From Alphaproteobacteria bacterium (GTDB taxonomy: Bacteria > Pseudomonadota > Alphaproteobacteria > Sphingomonadales > JAKSBY01): a stretch of 64,000 bases of DNA. The DNA lies in assembly GCA_021774625.1 (NCBI GenBank), contig JAJFIV010000027.1, positions 1-64,000 on the forward strand. The letters run 5' to 3'. Position 1 is the first letter of the stretch, and every line of letters starts with the position of its first letter. Both the position numbers and the translations under genes were made by a program. The notes beneath the pieces are model-generated. The model did no database searches, had not been told where the DNA came from, and worked only from the letters and a program-made list of their open reading frames with translations. Shown piece by piece: positions 46,672 to 55,333 of this stretch.

Positions 46672-47469
46672 CGCGGCATGAACCAGCAACGGCCAGAGGT
46701 TATAGATATCGCGCCGGACCTCGAAAAAACCCGGTTCAATGGGCCGGATTTCCCGGTAGGCAAAGAAAAAATCCTCCCCGAATGTTCCGAACAGGGTGGA
46801 AAAGGCCAGGTCCATTTCCGCATGGCCAAAGGAAATGGCCGGATCGATAAAGCCGGAAATTTTATCGCCGGCAACAAGGATATTTCCATCCCAAAGATCG
46901 CCATGCAGCAGGCTGGGGGCTTCCGGTTCTTCAATGAATCGATCCAGTATTTCCGCGAACCGTTCAATGCGGGCGAAGAAAGCGGCATCAATCCCGCCAG
47001 CCTCCCATGCCAGCCGGGCCATGTGAAGCAGACGGCAATTTCGAAAAAATGAAATCCAGCCATCTTGCAGATTATTGGGCTGCGGCAAGCGGCCGATTAC
47101 CGTATCGAAGGCAAGACCATGGTGATCCGCCGTGAGATTATGGAGCGCAGCAACATGCCTGGCGGCATCCCTTTCGACGGATGCTGTCATCCGGCCGCCG
47201 GCCTCAAGATATTCCATCACCAAAAGCCCCGGCTCCTGATAGAGGACCAAAGGAACCGGCAGGCTGGAGTTTTCTTTCAGATAGCGCAGCATGCGCGCTT
47301 CAATGCCTGAAGTGTCCCGCTGGTCTGATCGCGGCTGTTTCGCGACCAGCCGCCTGCCGTCCTTAAGATCAATCCGGGAAACCGCCGCTATGTCACCGCC
47401 GGAAAGCCTGTGAAAATTAACGGGTTTCTCGCCGAAAACGCGTTCGATTGCCGCGGTGAGCCCGGACAT
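46612..47469 (-). CDS. Fructosamine kinase family protein
   Basis: 285-residue kinase of the fructosamine-3-kinase/aminoglycoside kinase fold. Visible: the ATP-binding region (GDIAAVSRIDLKDGRRLVAKQ), the catalytic loop HGDLWDGNILV, and the DFG-equivalent GFIDPAISFGHAEMDLAFS. Bacterial members phosphorylate ribulosamines or erythrulosamines on proteins, leading to their deglycation. Its gene overlaps the phosphatase gene by 1 bp. Human and plant homologues have been linked to a low-Mr phosphatase activity, which supports joint work. Confidence 0.9.
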   Translation of the reverse strand: MSGLTAAIERVFGEKPVNFHRLSGGDIAAVSRIDLKDGRRLVAKQPRSDQRDTSGIEARMLRYLKENSSLPVPLVLYQEPGLLVMEYLEAGGRMTASVERDAARHVAALHNLTADHHGLAFDTVIGRLPQPNNLQDGWISFFRNCRLLHMARLAWEAGGIDAAFFARIERFAEILDRFIEEPEAPSLLHGDLWDGNILVAGDKISGFIDPAISFGHAEMDLAFSTLFGTFGEDFFFAYREIRPIEPGFFEVRRDIYNLWPLLVHAALFGGGYIKNIDHILQQHGV

Positions 47470-47960
47470 CAGGACCGGTCATGATCAGGGAAATGGCGGG
47501 CGAGTAAAGCCGTTTTCAATCCCTCCGCTGCCCGCTCCACCAGATTGAAGCAGCGGACAAAGCCGTCTTCGCCGCCATAATAGGGATCCGGCAGTTCCTT
47601 CAGCGGCAGGTCATCCGCATAATCGAGGAACAGGCCGAGCCGGGGCTGGAATTTCTCCGGGCATTGGGATTTCAGATTGCGCAGATTGTCGTGGTCCATG
47701 GCGAGAATGTAATCAAAAAGTTCAAAATCCTCCGCGACAACCTTGCGCGACCGGATCATCGAAAGATCAATTCCATATTGCGCCGCCGTTCTTATGCCGC
47801 GCGGGTCCGGCGGATCGCCCGCATGATAGCCGGTGGTGCCCGCCGAATCGATCAGCACCTGCGCCTGCAGGCCGGTGCTTTCAAAACGCGAGCGGAATAC
47901 GCCCTCCGCCATCGGCGAACGGCATATATTCCCCATACAGACAAATAAAATTCCGACCAT
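47469..47960 (-). CDS. Low molecular weight protein-tyrosine-phosphatase family protein
   Basis: 163 residues. The P-loop CMGNICRS (C8, R14) and the general-acid region LPDPYYGGEDGF are typical. The family includes arginine/tyrosine phosphatases and, in mammals, phosphatases for ribulose-5-phosphate adducts. Start at 47960 has AGGG 6 nt upstream; a start five codons earlier lacks a site. It precedes the fructosamine kinase in one message and diverges from the sirtuin gene. Confidence 0.92.
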   Translation of the reverse strand: MVGILFVCMGNICRSPMAEGVFRSRFESTGLQAQVLIDSAGTTGYHAGDPPDPRGIRTAAQYGIDLSMIRSRKVVAEDFELFDYILAMDHDNLRNLKSQCPEKFQPRLGLFLDYADDLPLKELPDPYYGGEDGFVRCFNLVERAAEGLKTALLARHFPDHDRS

Positions 47961-48031
47961 GGCAATCCCTAACAATATTTTCTACACACTATGGGATTGT
48001 CCGCATGAGGGAAAGATCGGAGGCATTTTTT

Positions 48032-48742
48032 ATGACGCATTACAGGAATATTGTCATTTTAACCGGCGCCGGAATTTCGGCCGAATCGGGGCTCGCCACT
48101 TTCCGTGACCAGGGCGGGCTTTGGGAAAATCACCGGATCGAGGAGGTGGCGACGCCCGAAGCCTTCGCCTTTGACCCGGACCTGGTGCAGAATTTTTACA
48201 ATATGCGCCGCGCGGCGCTCGGCACGGTGGCGCCCAATGCGGCTCATAAGGCATTGGCGCGGCTGGAAGCGGAACATAGCGGACAGGTCCTGGTGGTCAC
48301 GCAGAATGTCGATGACCTGCATGAACGGGCAGGCAGCAAAAATCTGCTGCATATGCACGGCGAACTGGCAAAGGCGCGCTGCCGGCCTTGTGGCAAGGTT
48401 CATGACTGGCGGGAGGATCTTCACCAGACCACTCCCTGCCCGGCTTGTGGCGCCGCTCCGGCCCTGCGTCCACATATCGTCTGGTTCGGCGAAATGCCGT
48501 TTCATATGGATATGATTGAGGCCGCGCTTTATGAGGCTGACCTGTTCCTCTCCATCGGCACGTCCGGCAATGTCTATCCCGCTGCCGGTTTTGTCGCGCA
48601 AGCTCGCAGTTATAGCCGCGCCCATACGGTGGAACTCAATCTGGAGCCCTCGGAAGGCCACAGTCAGTTTGCAGAAACCATCCACGGCCCGGCCGGCCAA
48701 ATCGTTCCGGATTATGTGGAGAAGATTCTTGGCGGCGGATAG
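48032..48742 (+). CDS. cobB: NAD-dependent protein deacylase (class III sirtuin, CobB-like)
   Basis: 236 residues. NAD-binding GAGISAESG, the nicotinamide pocket TQNVDDLHERAG, catalytic His109 in HMHGE, and four Cys (117, 120, 136, 139) forming the zinc knuckle. The Y56-x-x-R59 pair in NFYNMRRA matches the signature that confers desuccinylase/demalonylase specificity in class III sirtuins. GGAGG lies 8 nt before the ATG. It diverges from the phosphatase gene across 71 bp. Confidence 0.92.
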   Translation: MTHYRNIVILTGAGISAESGLATFRDQGGLWENHRIEEVATPEAFAFDPDLVQNFYNMRRAALGTVAPNAAHKALARLEAEHSGQVLVVTQNVDDLHERAGSKNLLHMHGELAKARCRPCGKVHDWREDLHQTTPCPACGAAPALRPHIVWFGEMPFHMDMIEAALYEADLFLSIGTSGNVYPAAGFVAQARSYSRAHTVELNLEPSEGHSQFAETIHGPAGQIVPDYVEKILGGG

Positions 48743-48783
48743 TCTTTCCGAATCGGTCGAAGGACGGATATAGCCGGTAAATC

Positions 48784-49236
48784 TTAATGCCGGGTGCTGC
48801 TGACGCCGCCCTCAACGGTCTGTTCGATTTCCTCCATATCTTCATCCGAAAAGCCGAAATGATGGCCGATTTCATGGATCAGGACATGGCGGACCACGGC
48901 ATCCAGGGGATCGTCGGATTCGCACCAGAAATCGAGGATCGGCCGGCGGAAGAGAAGCACCATGTCAGGTTCATCCGGTAGATCAAATGTGCTTTTCTGA
49001 TCCAGGCTGACCCCCTGATACAGCCCCAGCAGGTCGAACGGGGTGTCGAGCCCCATCGCCTCAATGATCTCATCGTCAGGAAATTCCTCGACGCTGATCA
49101 GAACATTCTGCAATTGGGAGCGCAGGGGATCGGGAATGATGGCGAGCGCTTCCTCCGCCATTTCCGCTATATCGTCCGCATCCGGCGCATAGAGCCCCTT
49201 CCAGCGACCGCGAATGAAAACTTGATCCCTGCTCAT
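48784..49236 (-). CDS. Metallopeptidase family protein (zincin-like, DUF1025)
   Basis: About 150 residues from the ATG at 49236. The zinc motif [11 protein letters not shown] (HExxH plus third ligand Asp) lies near the C-terminus; it is the signature of a small zincin family. The N-terminus contains the [29 protein letters not shown] pattern. Start has no strong ribosome binding site; longer frames to 49407 overlap the pterin dehydratase gene. Function unknown. Confidence 0.8.
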   Translation of the reverse strand: MSRDQVFIRGRWKGLYAPDADDIAEMAEEALAIIPDPLRSQLQNVLISVEEFPDDEIIEAMGLDTPFDLLGLYQGVSLDQKSTFDLPDEPDMVLLFRRPILDFWCESDDPLDAVVRHVLIHEIGHHFGFSDEDMEEIEQTVEGGVSSTRH

Positions 49237-49276
49237 CCGCGGACAATATTCTCCTTTAAAGGGAAAGGCAAAAAGT

Positions 49277-49564
49277 ATGGAAAAATTTACACAGGAGCAA
49301 ATCGAAGAGGCCCTTTCCGGCCTGGATGGCTGGTCAAAAACGGAAGGGCGTGATGCCATCGAAAAAACTTTTACCTTCAAGGATTTCAATGCGGCCTTCA
49401 GTTTCATGACCAGAGCAGCGCTGGTTGCGGAAAAAATGGACCATCATCCGGAATGGTTCAATGTCTATAACAAGGTTGACGTCACCCTCGCCACCCACGA
49501 TGCCGGCGGCCTGACGGAAAGGGACATGAAACTCGCCAAAGCGATGGACGGATTTGCACGCTAG
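49277..49564 (+). CDS. phhB: 4a-hydroxytetrahydrobiopterin dehydratase
   Basis: 95-residue pterin-4a-carbinolamine dehydratase. The active-site pattern HHPEW (H56, H57) and His74 ([15 protein letters not shown]) are conserved. It recycles pterin cofactor for aromatic amino acid hydroxylases; no hydroxylase is in the window. The stop codon TAG is the left end of the palindromic element at 49562-49610. Confidence 0.94.
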   Translation: MEKFTQEQIEEALSGLDGWSKTEGRDAIEKTFTFKDFNAAFSFMTRAALVAEKMDHHPEWFNVYNKVDVTLATHDAGGLTERDMKLAKAMDGFAR

Positions 49565-49610
49565 AGTCTTTTCTGATCAGGTTGACACAATTTGATCAAA
49601 AAAGACTCTA
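49562..49610. repeat. 49-bp palindromic element bounded by the stop codons of two genes
   Basis: The left arm TAGAGTCTTTTCTGATCA (49562-49579) and right arm (49593-49610) are inverted repeats with 17 of 18 matching bases around a 13-bp loop. The first three bases are the stop codon of phhB; the last three, read on the minus strand, are the stop codon of the HSD10-like gene. The element probably also terminates both transcripts. A 26-bp identical half copy occurs at 29746-29771. Confidence 0.85.
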
Positions 49611-50369
49611 ACGCGGTTCCATACGGATGGCGCCGTCAAGCCGGATCACTGTTCCGTTCAACATGGCATTTTCAACGATATGCCGGGCAAGGGCCGCATA
49701 TTCCTCTGGCCGTCCCAGCCGCCCTGGAAACGGCACGCTGGCGCCAAGCGAGTCCTGCACGTCCTGCGGCATCGCCGCAACCATCGGCGTCAGAAAGATA
49801 CCGGGGGCGATGGAAACAACGCGAATCCCTTTGTCGGCCAGATCACGGGCAATCGGCAGCGTCATCCCGGCGACGCCGCCCTTGGAGGCGGAATACGCGG
49901 CCTGGCCGACCTGCCCTTCATAGGCCGCAACGGAAGCGGTGCAGATAATCACCCCGCGCTCCTCCTCATTGACCGGGTCTGCGGCAGCCATGCGGGCGGC
50001 AGCCAGCCGGGTGCAGTTGAAAGTGCCGATCAGATTGACCCGGATCACTTTTTCAAACAGCGCCAGGTCGTGAGGCTCCCCGCGGCTGACCGTCTTTGAA
50101 GGCGGCGCAATGCCGGCGCAATTAACCAGAATACGCGCGGTTCCGTGCATGACTTCCGCTTCGGCAATGGCGGACTGGGTGCTTTCTCCGTCGGCGACAT
50201 CGACCTCAAAGAACAGCCCGCCAATATCGCCGGCGAGCTTTTTTCCTACGCCCTCATTCAGATCAAAAATCGTAACCCTTGCGCCTGCATCCGCGAACGC
50301 CCGCGCCGTTGCCGCACCAAGCCCCGAGGCCCCGCCGGTCACAATTGCCGCCAATCCGTCCAGTTTCAT
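49608..50369 (-). CDS. SDR-family dehydrogenase, HSD10-like (3-hydroxyacyl-CoA dehydrogenase type 2)
   Basis: 253-residue NAD(P)-dependent short-chain dehydrogenase. TGGASGLGAATAR nucleotide motif, Asp at the end of beta-2 (IFDLNE) favouring NAD, NCAG, and catalytic YSASKGG. The segment VSIAPGIFLTPMV, VPFPGRLGRPEEYAALA and VIRLDGAIRM closely parallel human HSD10/ERAB, which acts in branched-chain amino acid and fatty acid oxidation. Diverges from the M28 peptidase gene over 84 bp. Confidence 0.9.
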   Translation of the reverse strand: MKLDGLAAIVTGGASGLGAATARAFADAGARVTIFDLNEGVGKKLAGDIGGLFFEVDVADGESTQSAIAEAEVMHGTARILVNCAGIAPPSKTVSRGEPHDLALFEKVIRVNLIGTFNCTRLAAARMAAADPVNEEERGVIICTASVAAYEGQVGQAAYSASKGGVAGMTLPIARDLADKGIRVVSIAPGIFLTPMVAAMPQDVQDSLGASVPFPGRLGRPEEYAALARHIVENAMLNGTVIRLDGAIRMEPR

Positions 50370-50453
50370 GTGATTTGCTCCTTAAAAGATATTTTGCCAG
50401 CGTCTTTAACATTAAGCTATGCTTTGCCGGAAACATAATCTTGAGGGTGGTCC

Positions 50454-52496
50454 ATGAAATATACAGGCATTGCGGCTTTCGCTTTCTCGCTGATTTTTAC
50501 TTTTGATCTGGCGGCGCAAATATCTGGCCCGCCGCTCGTCCCGGAAGCGGATGCCATGCTTTTCGCCGAGGAGCTTTCCGGCGAGGCGGCCAAGCGTAAT
50601 CTGGAATATCTCAGCCGGCTGCACCGCATGCGCGGGTCCCGCGATTTCCGCGCAGCCAGCGAGTTTATTGCCGGCAAGCTGACGGATTACGGTCTGAGCA
50701 CTGTCGAAATCCTGCAATTTCCCGCGGACGGCAAAACCATGTATGGCACGCAAAAAGCCCGGCCTGCCTGGAATGCGGATTTCGCCGAATTGTGGGAACT
50801 GGAAGAGATTGACGGCAAATGGGAGCGCAAAGCCCGTATAGCCGATTGGAATTCCATGCCTGTTTCCCTCGCACAGGATAGTGAAAGCGCCGATGTCACG
50901 GCGGACCTTGTGGATGTGGGAGCCGGCACGTCCGACACCGACTATGATGATAAAAATGTCCGCGGCAAGCTGGTTCTGATCTCATCACAACCCGGTGCCG
51001 CCGCGCCTCTGGCCATCGATAAACACGGCGCCGCCGGCATGGTTTCCTATGCGCCAAATCAGAAAACCGGCTGGTGGAAGGAAGATGAAAATCTGGTGCG
51101 CTGGGGGCATCTCGACAGCTTCACCGAAACCAGAAGCTTTGCTTTCATGATCTCGCTGAAACAGGCCCGCTCTTTTCAGCAGCGGCTTTCGCGGGGTGAC
51201 CGTATCCGGCTCCATGCCAAAGTCGAGGCGGGCCGCAGTGACGGGTTTTACGATATCACCACGGCAGTGATTGAAGGCGCGGACCCGGATTTGAAGGATG
51301 AGGAAATCGCCTTTTCCTGTCATCTGGATCATCAGCGGCCGGGCGCCAATGACAATGCCTCGGGCTGTGTCACCATTCTGGAAGTCGCGCGGGCTTTTTC
51401 CAAACTGATCAATGAAGGCCGGATTCAGCGGCCCAGGCGGACAATCCGCTTTATCTGGCCGCCGGAAATCGAGGGCACGATGGCGCTTCTGAATGCCCGG
51501 CCGGATTTTGCCCATCGCATCAAGGCGGTGATCCATATGGATATGGTCGGCGGCGGGTCGGAAACCAAAGCCATCTTCCATGTCACCCGCTCACCGCAGA
51601 GCCTGCCGACTTTTATCAATGACATCGCCGAAGCCATCGGCGCTTTCGTTAATCAGGAGAGCGACGCCTTTGCCAGCGGTCAGGACACGCCCTTTGCCCT
51701 GACCGCTCCGGAAGGCGGCAAGGAAGCGCTGCAGGCTTCGCTGGCGCCCTATTCCGGCGGCTCTGATCATCAGATATATACGGAAGGTTCGTTCAAAATC
51801 CCGGCCATCTATCTCAATGACTGGCCGGACCGGTTCATTCACACCAATTACGACACGCCGGCCAATATCGACCCGACAAAGCTGAAACGGGCCGCCTTTA
51901 TCGGCGGCGGCAGCGCCTGGGTTCTCGCCAATCTGACGGATGATGATATTGGAGACGTCTGGCAGGTGATGAAAAGCCGGATGCTGACCCGCGCCGCTGT
52001 CACCCTGACAAAAAGCGAGACGCTTTCGCGCAGCGAGCGGGAAAACCTCAGCCGGCACGCCCTGGACTATGAGCGGGGCGCCCTGAAATCGCTGGATGGA
52101 TTTGCGGCCACACCCGATGATATAGAGCGTAATATGGGGGCTTTTCTGATCCATCTGGAACAAATTCTGGGGGCGCCGGGCTCCGCCCCCCATACCGCAT
52201 CGACCGATATCGTTTATCACCGCAACCCGGACCTGAAGGGTCCGGTGTCCGTCTTCGGCTATAATTATTTTACCGATCATTACGCGGCGGCGGCAGATAT
52301 CAGGCTGTTTTCCCATCAGGGATTATGGGGCGGTGGCGGTGATTACGCCTATGAAGCGCTGAATTTTGTCGATGGATCACGGACGGTCACCGACATCCGC
52401 AATGCGCTATCCGCCGAATTTGGCCCGATTCCGGAAGAAATTGTCGAGGATTATCTCAGGGCGCTTGCCGAAATCGGGATTATTCAGGAAAATTAA
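50454..52496 (+). CDS. Secreted M28 family aminopeptidase with C-terminal winged-helix-like domain
   Basis: 680-residue exported peptidase. Signal peptide MKYTGIAAFAFSLIFTFDLAA. A PA-like insert occurs at about 150-250 (GKLVLISSQPGAAAPLAIDKHGAAGMVSY). The M28 zinc site includes the CHLDHQRPGANDNASGCV block, later Glu in PPEIEGTMAL and the distal His near SGGSDHQIY. The last 60 residues (YEALNFVDGSRTVTDIRNALSAE) resemble PqqD-like or winged-helix repeats found at the C-terminus of related M28 proteins. Start has GAGGG/GTGG upstream. The nar promoter begins 28 bp after its stop codon. Confidence 0.87.
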   Translation: MKYTGIAAFAFSLIFTFDLAAQISGPPLVPEADAMLFAEELSGEAAKRNLEYLSRLHRMRGSRDFRAASEFIAGKLTDYGLSTVEILQFPADGKTMYGTQKARPAWNADFAELWELEEIDGKWERKARIADWNSMPVSLAQDSESADVTADLVDVGAGTSDTDYDDKNVRGKLVLISSQPGAAAPLAIDKHGAAGMVSYAPNQKTGWWKEDENLVRWGHLDSFTETRSFAFMISLKQARSFQQRLSRGDRIRLHAKVEAGRSDGFYDITTAVIEGADPDLKDEEIAFSCHLDHQRPGANDNASGCVTILEVARAFSKLINEGRIQRPRRTIRFIWPPEIEGTMALLNARPDFAHRIKAVIHMDMVGGGSETKAIFHVTRSPQSLPTFINDIAEAIGAFVNQESDAFASGQDTPFALTAPEGGKEALQASLAPYSGGSDHQIYTEGSFKIPAIYLNDWPDRFIHTNYDTPANIDPTKLKRAAFIGGGSAWVLANLTDDDIGDVWQVMKSRMLTRAAVTLTKSETLSRSERENLSRHALDYERGALKSLDGFAATPDDIERNMGAFLIHLEQILGAPGSAPHTASTDIVYHRNPDLKGPVSVFGYNYFTDHYAAAADIRLFSHQGLWGGGGDYAYEALNFVDGSRTVTDIRNALSAEFGPIPEEIVEDYLRALAEIGIIQEN

Positions 52497-52524
52497 CTTC
52501 CGATCCTTTCAATCGACGGGATTC

Positions 52525-52573
52525 TTGACTTGAGTCAATTCCCTGTCTCGTCGCCTCCCCTAACCTGCCTCCA
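52525..52573 (+). promoter_or_regulatory. FNR/CRP-family box and class II promoter of the nar operon
   Basis: TTGAC-TTGA-GTCAA at 52525-52538 is a perfect palindrome matching FNR/FixK-type half-sites (TTGAY). A -10-like TAACCT at 52561-52566 suggests a start near 52573, placing the palindrome centre at about -41.5, as in class II FNR-activated promoters. No NarL or ModE site was identified. Confidence 0.75.
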
Positions 52574-52606
52574 ATCGTGAGTCTTATCATTGGTAAGGGG
52601 ACGGCC

Positions 52607-55333
52607 ATGCAGCATCTTGAGGGTGTAACGCGGGGGCAGCAGAAGCAGATACTCGGTATGAGTACGCTGGCGTTCACCGTCTGTTTTGCAGTCTGGACGA
52701 TCTTTTCGATTATCGGTGTGCAGATCAAGAATGACCTTGGCCTCAGCGAAACCCAGTTCGGCCTGCTGGTGGGAACACCGATCCTGACCGGTTCGCTGTC
52801 CCGTATTTTTCTAGGCGTCTGGGCCGATCAATATGGCGGGCGGATTGTTTATTTCCTGACCATGATCGCGGCTGCCCTCGCCACTTTCCTGCTGTCCTAT
52901 GCGACGAGCTATGAAGGGATGTTGCTGGCCGGACTGGGCGTCGGAATGGCTGGCGGGTCCTTCGCGGTCGGGATCGCCTATGTCTCCAAATGGTACCCCA
53001 AGGAAAAACAGGGCACGGCGCTTGGCATCTTCGGTGTGGGCAATGTGGGGGCGGCGGTGACCAAATTCGTCGCGCCGTTTGTAATGGTTGCGTATGGCTG
53101 GACGATGGTGGCCGAAATCTGGGCAGCGGCGCTCGTTGTAATAGCGATCCTTTTCTGGCTGACCACGAAGGATGACCCGGAATATCAGGCCCGCAAGACC
53201 AGGGGCGCGAAGGCGCGCTCCGCCCTGTTGCAGTTCGAACCGCTGAAAAACCAGCAGGTCTGGCGCTTTGCTCTATATTATTTCTTCGTCTTCGGCGCGT
53301 TTGTGGCGCTGGCGCTGTGGCTGCCCCGCTATCTGATCGGCGTCTACGGGCTGGATATCAAGACGGCGGGCATACTGGCGGCCGCCTATTCGGTTCCGGC
53401 CAGCCTGTTTCGGGCTTACGGTGGTCATCTCTCCGACCGGTTCGGCGCCAGAAAGGTGATGTATGTCACCTTTGGCATTTCCATCCTGTGCCTCTTTATG
53501 CTGTCCTACCCCAAAACCGATTACATCATTCACGGCATCGAAGGCCCCATCCGGTTTGCGACGGAAATGAGCCTTGTGCCTTTTGTGGTGGTGACCTTTA
53601 TTCTTGGTTTCTTCATGTCGCTGGGCAAGGCGGCGGTCTATAAGCATATCCCAGTTTATTATCCCGACCATGTGGGGTCCGTCGGCGGCCTAGTGGGCAT
53701 GATCGGCGGGCTCGGCGGCTTTATCCTGCCCATTGCCTTCGGCGCCATGAATGATCTGACAGGGATTTGGACAAGCTGCTTCATGTTGCTGTTCGCAATT
53801 GTGACGGTCTCTTTCCTGTGGATGCATATGGCGGTCCGGCAGATGGAACGGAAGGCGGCGGGTACGGCCATTGAGGACCTACCGGCATTCCCCGAACTGC
53901 AGCATGTGCATGAACCGGGAAAACACCGCGAAACGGCCTCCCGGACACTGACCGACTGGCGGCCGGAGGATCCCGCTTTCTGGGACAGTACGGGCCGGAA
54001 AGTCGCCCGGCGGAATCTCTGGATTTCGGTGTTCAGTCTGCTGCTGGCCTTCTCGGTTTGGATGGTATGGTCTATGGTTGTGGCGGAACTGCCTTCTGTC
54101 GGTTTTAGCTATTCGACGGATCAGTTGTTCTGGCTGGCGGCTCTGCCGGGGCTTTCGGGGGCAACCCTGCGCATCTTCTATTCCTTTATGGTGCCAATTT
54201 TTGGCGGCAGGCTGTGGACAACCCTGACAACGGCCTCCCTGCTGGTCCCGGCTTTCGGCATCGGTTATGCGGTGCAAAACCCTGATACGCCTTACTTCAT
54301 CTTCCTGGTATTGGCGTTGCTTTGCGGCCTCGGCGGCGGAAACTTCGCCTCCTCCATGGCGAATATTTCTTTTTTCTTCCCGAAACGTCAGAAAGGCAAC
54401 GCTCTGGCGCTCAATGCCGGGCTTGGCAATCTCGGGGTCTCGGTCATGCAGTTTGCCGTGCCGCTGGTGATCACCATAGGGGTTTTCGGCGCCCTCGGCG
54501 GCGAGGCCCAAACGACCAGCGACGGTACCAGACTATGGCTGCAGAATGCCGGTTTCATCTGGGTGCCGTTCCTGATGGTTTCGTCGATTCTGGCCTGGCT
54601 CGGCATGAACAACCTGGCGTCGGCCAGGGCTTCCTTTGCGGAACAGGCAGTGATTTTCCAGCGCAAGCACAACTGGATCATGTGCTGGCTCTATACCGGC
54701 ACCTTCGGTTCCTTTATCGGCTATTCAGCGGGCTTCCCGCTTTTGGCCAAGACCCAGTTTCCTGACGTGAATTCGCTGCAATATATATTTCTGGGACCGC
54801 TGGTGGGCGCCTTGTCCCGTGCGGCGACGGGCTGGATATCCGACAGATTCGGCGGCGGGCGGGTCACTTTCTGGACATTTATCGTGATGATCGCAGCGGT
54901 GGGGGGCGTGCTCTATTTCCTTGGCATCAAGGAACAGGAGGGGACCTTCTGGGGCTTCTTCGCCATGTTCATGATCCTGTTCTTTGCGACCGGGGTCGGC
55001 AATGCCTCCACCTTCCAGATGATCCCCGTCATCATGCGGAAGGAACTGGACCGAATCATGCCAAGGGAAACACCGGCAGTGCGCCTGAAAAATGCCGAAA
55101 AAGAATCCGCCGCCATTATCGGCTTCACCTCGGCGGTAGCGGCCTACGGCGCCTTTTTCATCCCCAAGTCCTATGGCACCTCTATCACGGCGACCGGCGG
55201 GCCGGAAGCAGCGCTCTGGGGCTTTATGCTCTTCTACGCCACCTGCGCCGTCCTCACCTGGTTTATCTATACCCGTAAAAGCGGCCTTCTCCGTGACATC
55301 GAGCATCGCCGCCCCCTGGAGATTACAGCATGA
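52607..55333 (+). CDS. narK: Fused nitrate/nitrite transporter NarK1-NarK2
   Basis: 908-residue major facilitator protein that is a tandem fusion of NarK1 (about 1-410, H+/nitrate symport type) and NarK2 (about 450-908, nitrate/nitrite antiport type), each with about 12 membrane helices. Family glycine-rich motifs are seen in GLGVGMAGGSFAVGIAYVSKWYPK (helix 4/5) and LCGLGGGNFASSMANISFFFPK in the second half. AAGGGG is 6 nt before the ATG at 52607. It overlaps narG by 4 bp and heads the operon under the FNR-type box. Confidence 0.93.
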   Translation: MQHLEGVTRGQQKQILGMSTLAFTVCFAVWTIFSIIGVQIKNDLGLSETQFGLLVGTPILTGSLSRIFLGVWADQYGGRIVYFLTMIAAALATFLLSYATSYEGMLLAGLGVGMAGGSFAVGIAYVSKWYPKEKQGTALGIFGVGNVGAAVTKFVAPFVMVAYGWTMVAEIWAAALVVIAILFWLTTKDDPEYQARKTRGAKARSALLQFEPLKNQQVWRFALYYFFVFGAFVALALWLPRYLIGVYGLDIKTAGILAAAYSVPASLFRAYGGHLSDRFGARKVMYVTFGISILCLFMLSYPKTDYIIHGIEGPIRFATEMSLVPFVVVTFILGFFMSLGKAAVYKHIPVYYPDHVGSVGGLVGMIGGLGGFILPIAFGAMNDLTGIWTSCFMLLFAIVTVSFLWMHMAVRQMERKAAGTAIEDLPAFPELQHVHEPGKHRETASRTLTDWRPEDPAFWDSTGRKVARRNLWISVFSLLLAFSVWMVWSMVVAELPSVGFSYSTDQLFWLAALPGLSGATLRIFYSFMVPIFGGRLWTTLTTASLLVPAFGIGYAVQNPDTPYFIFLVLALLCGLGGGNFASSMANISFFFPKRQKGNALALNAGLGNLGVSVMQFAVPLVITIGVFGALGGEAQTTSDGTRLWLQNAGFIWVPFLMVSSILAWLGMNNLASARASFAEQAVIFQRKHNWIMCWLYTGTFGSFIGYSAGFPLLAKTQFPDVNSLQYIFLGPLVGALSRAATGWISDRFGGGRVTFWTFIVMIAAVGGVLYFLGIKEQEGTFWGFFAMFMILFFATGVGNASTFQMIPVIMRKELDRIMPRETPAVRLKNAEKESAAIIGFTSAVAAYGAFFIPKSYGTSITATGGPEAALWGFMLFYATCAVLTWFIYTRKSGLLRDIEHRRPLEITA

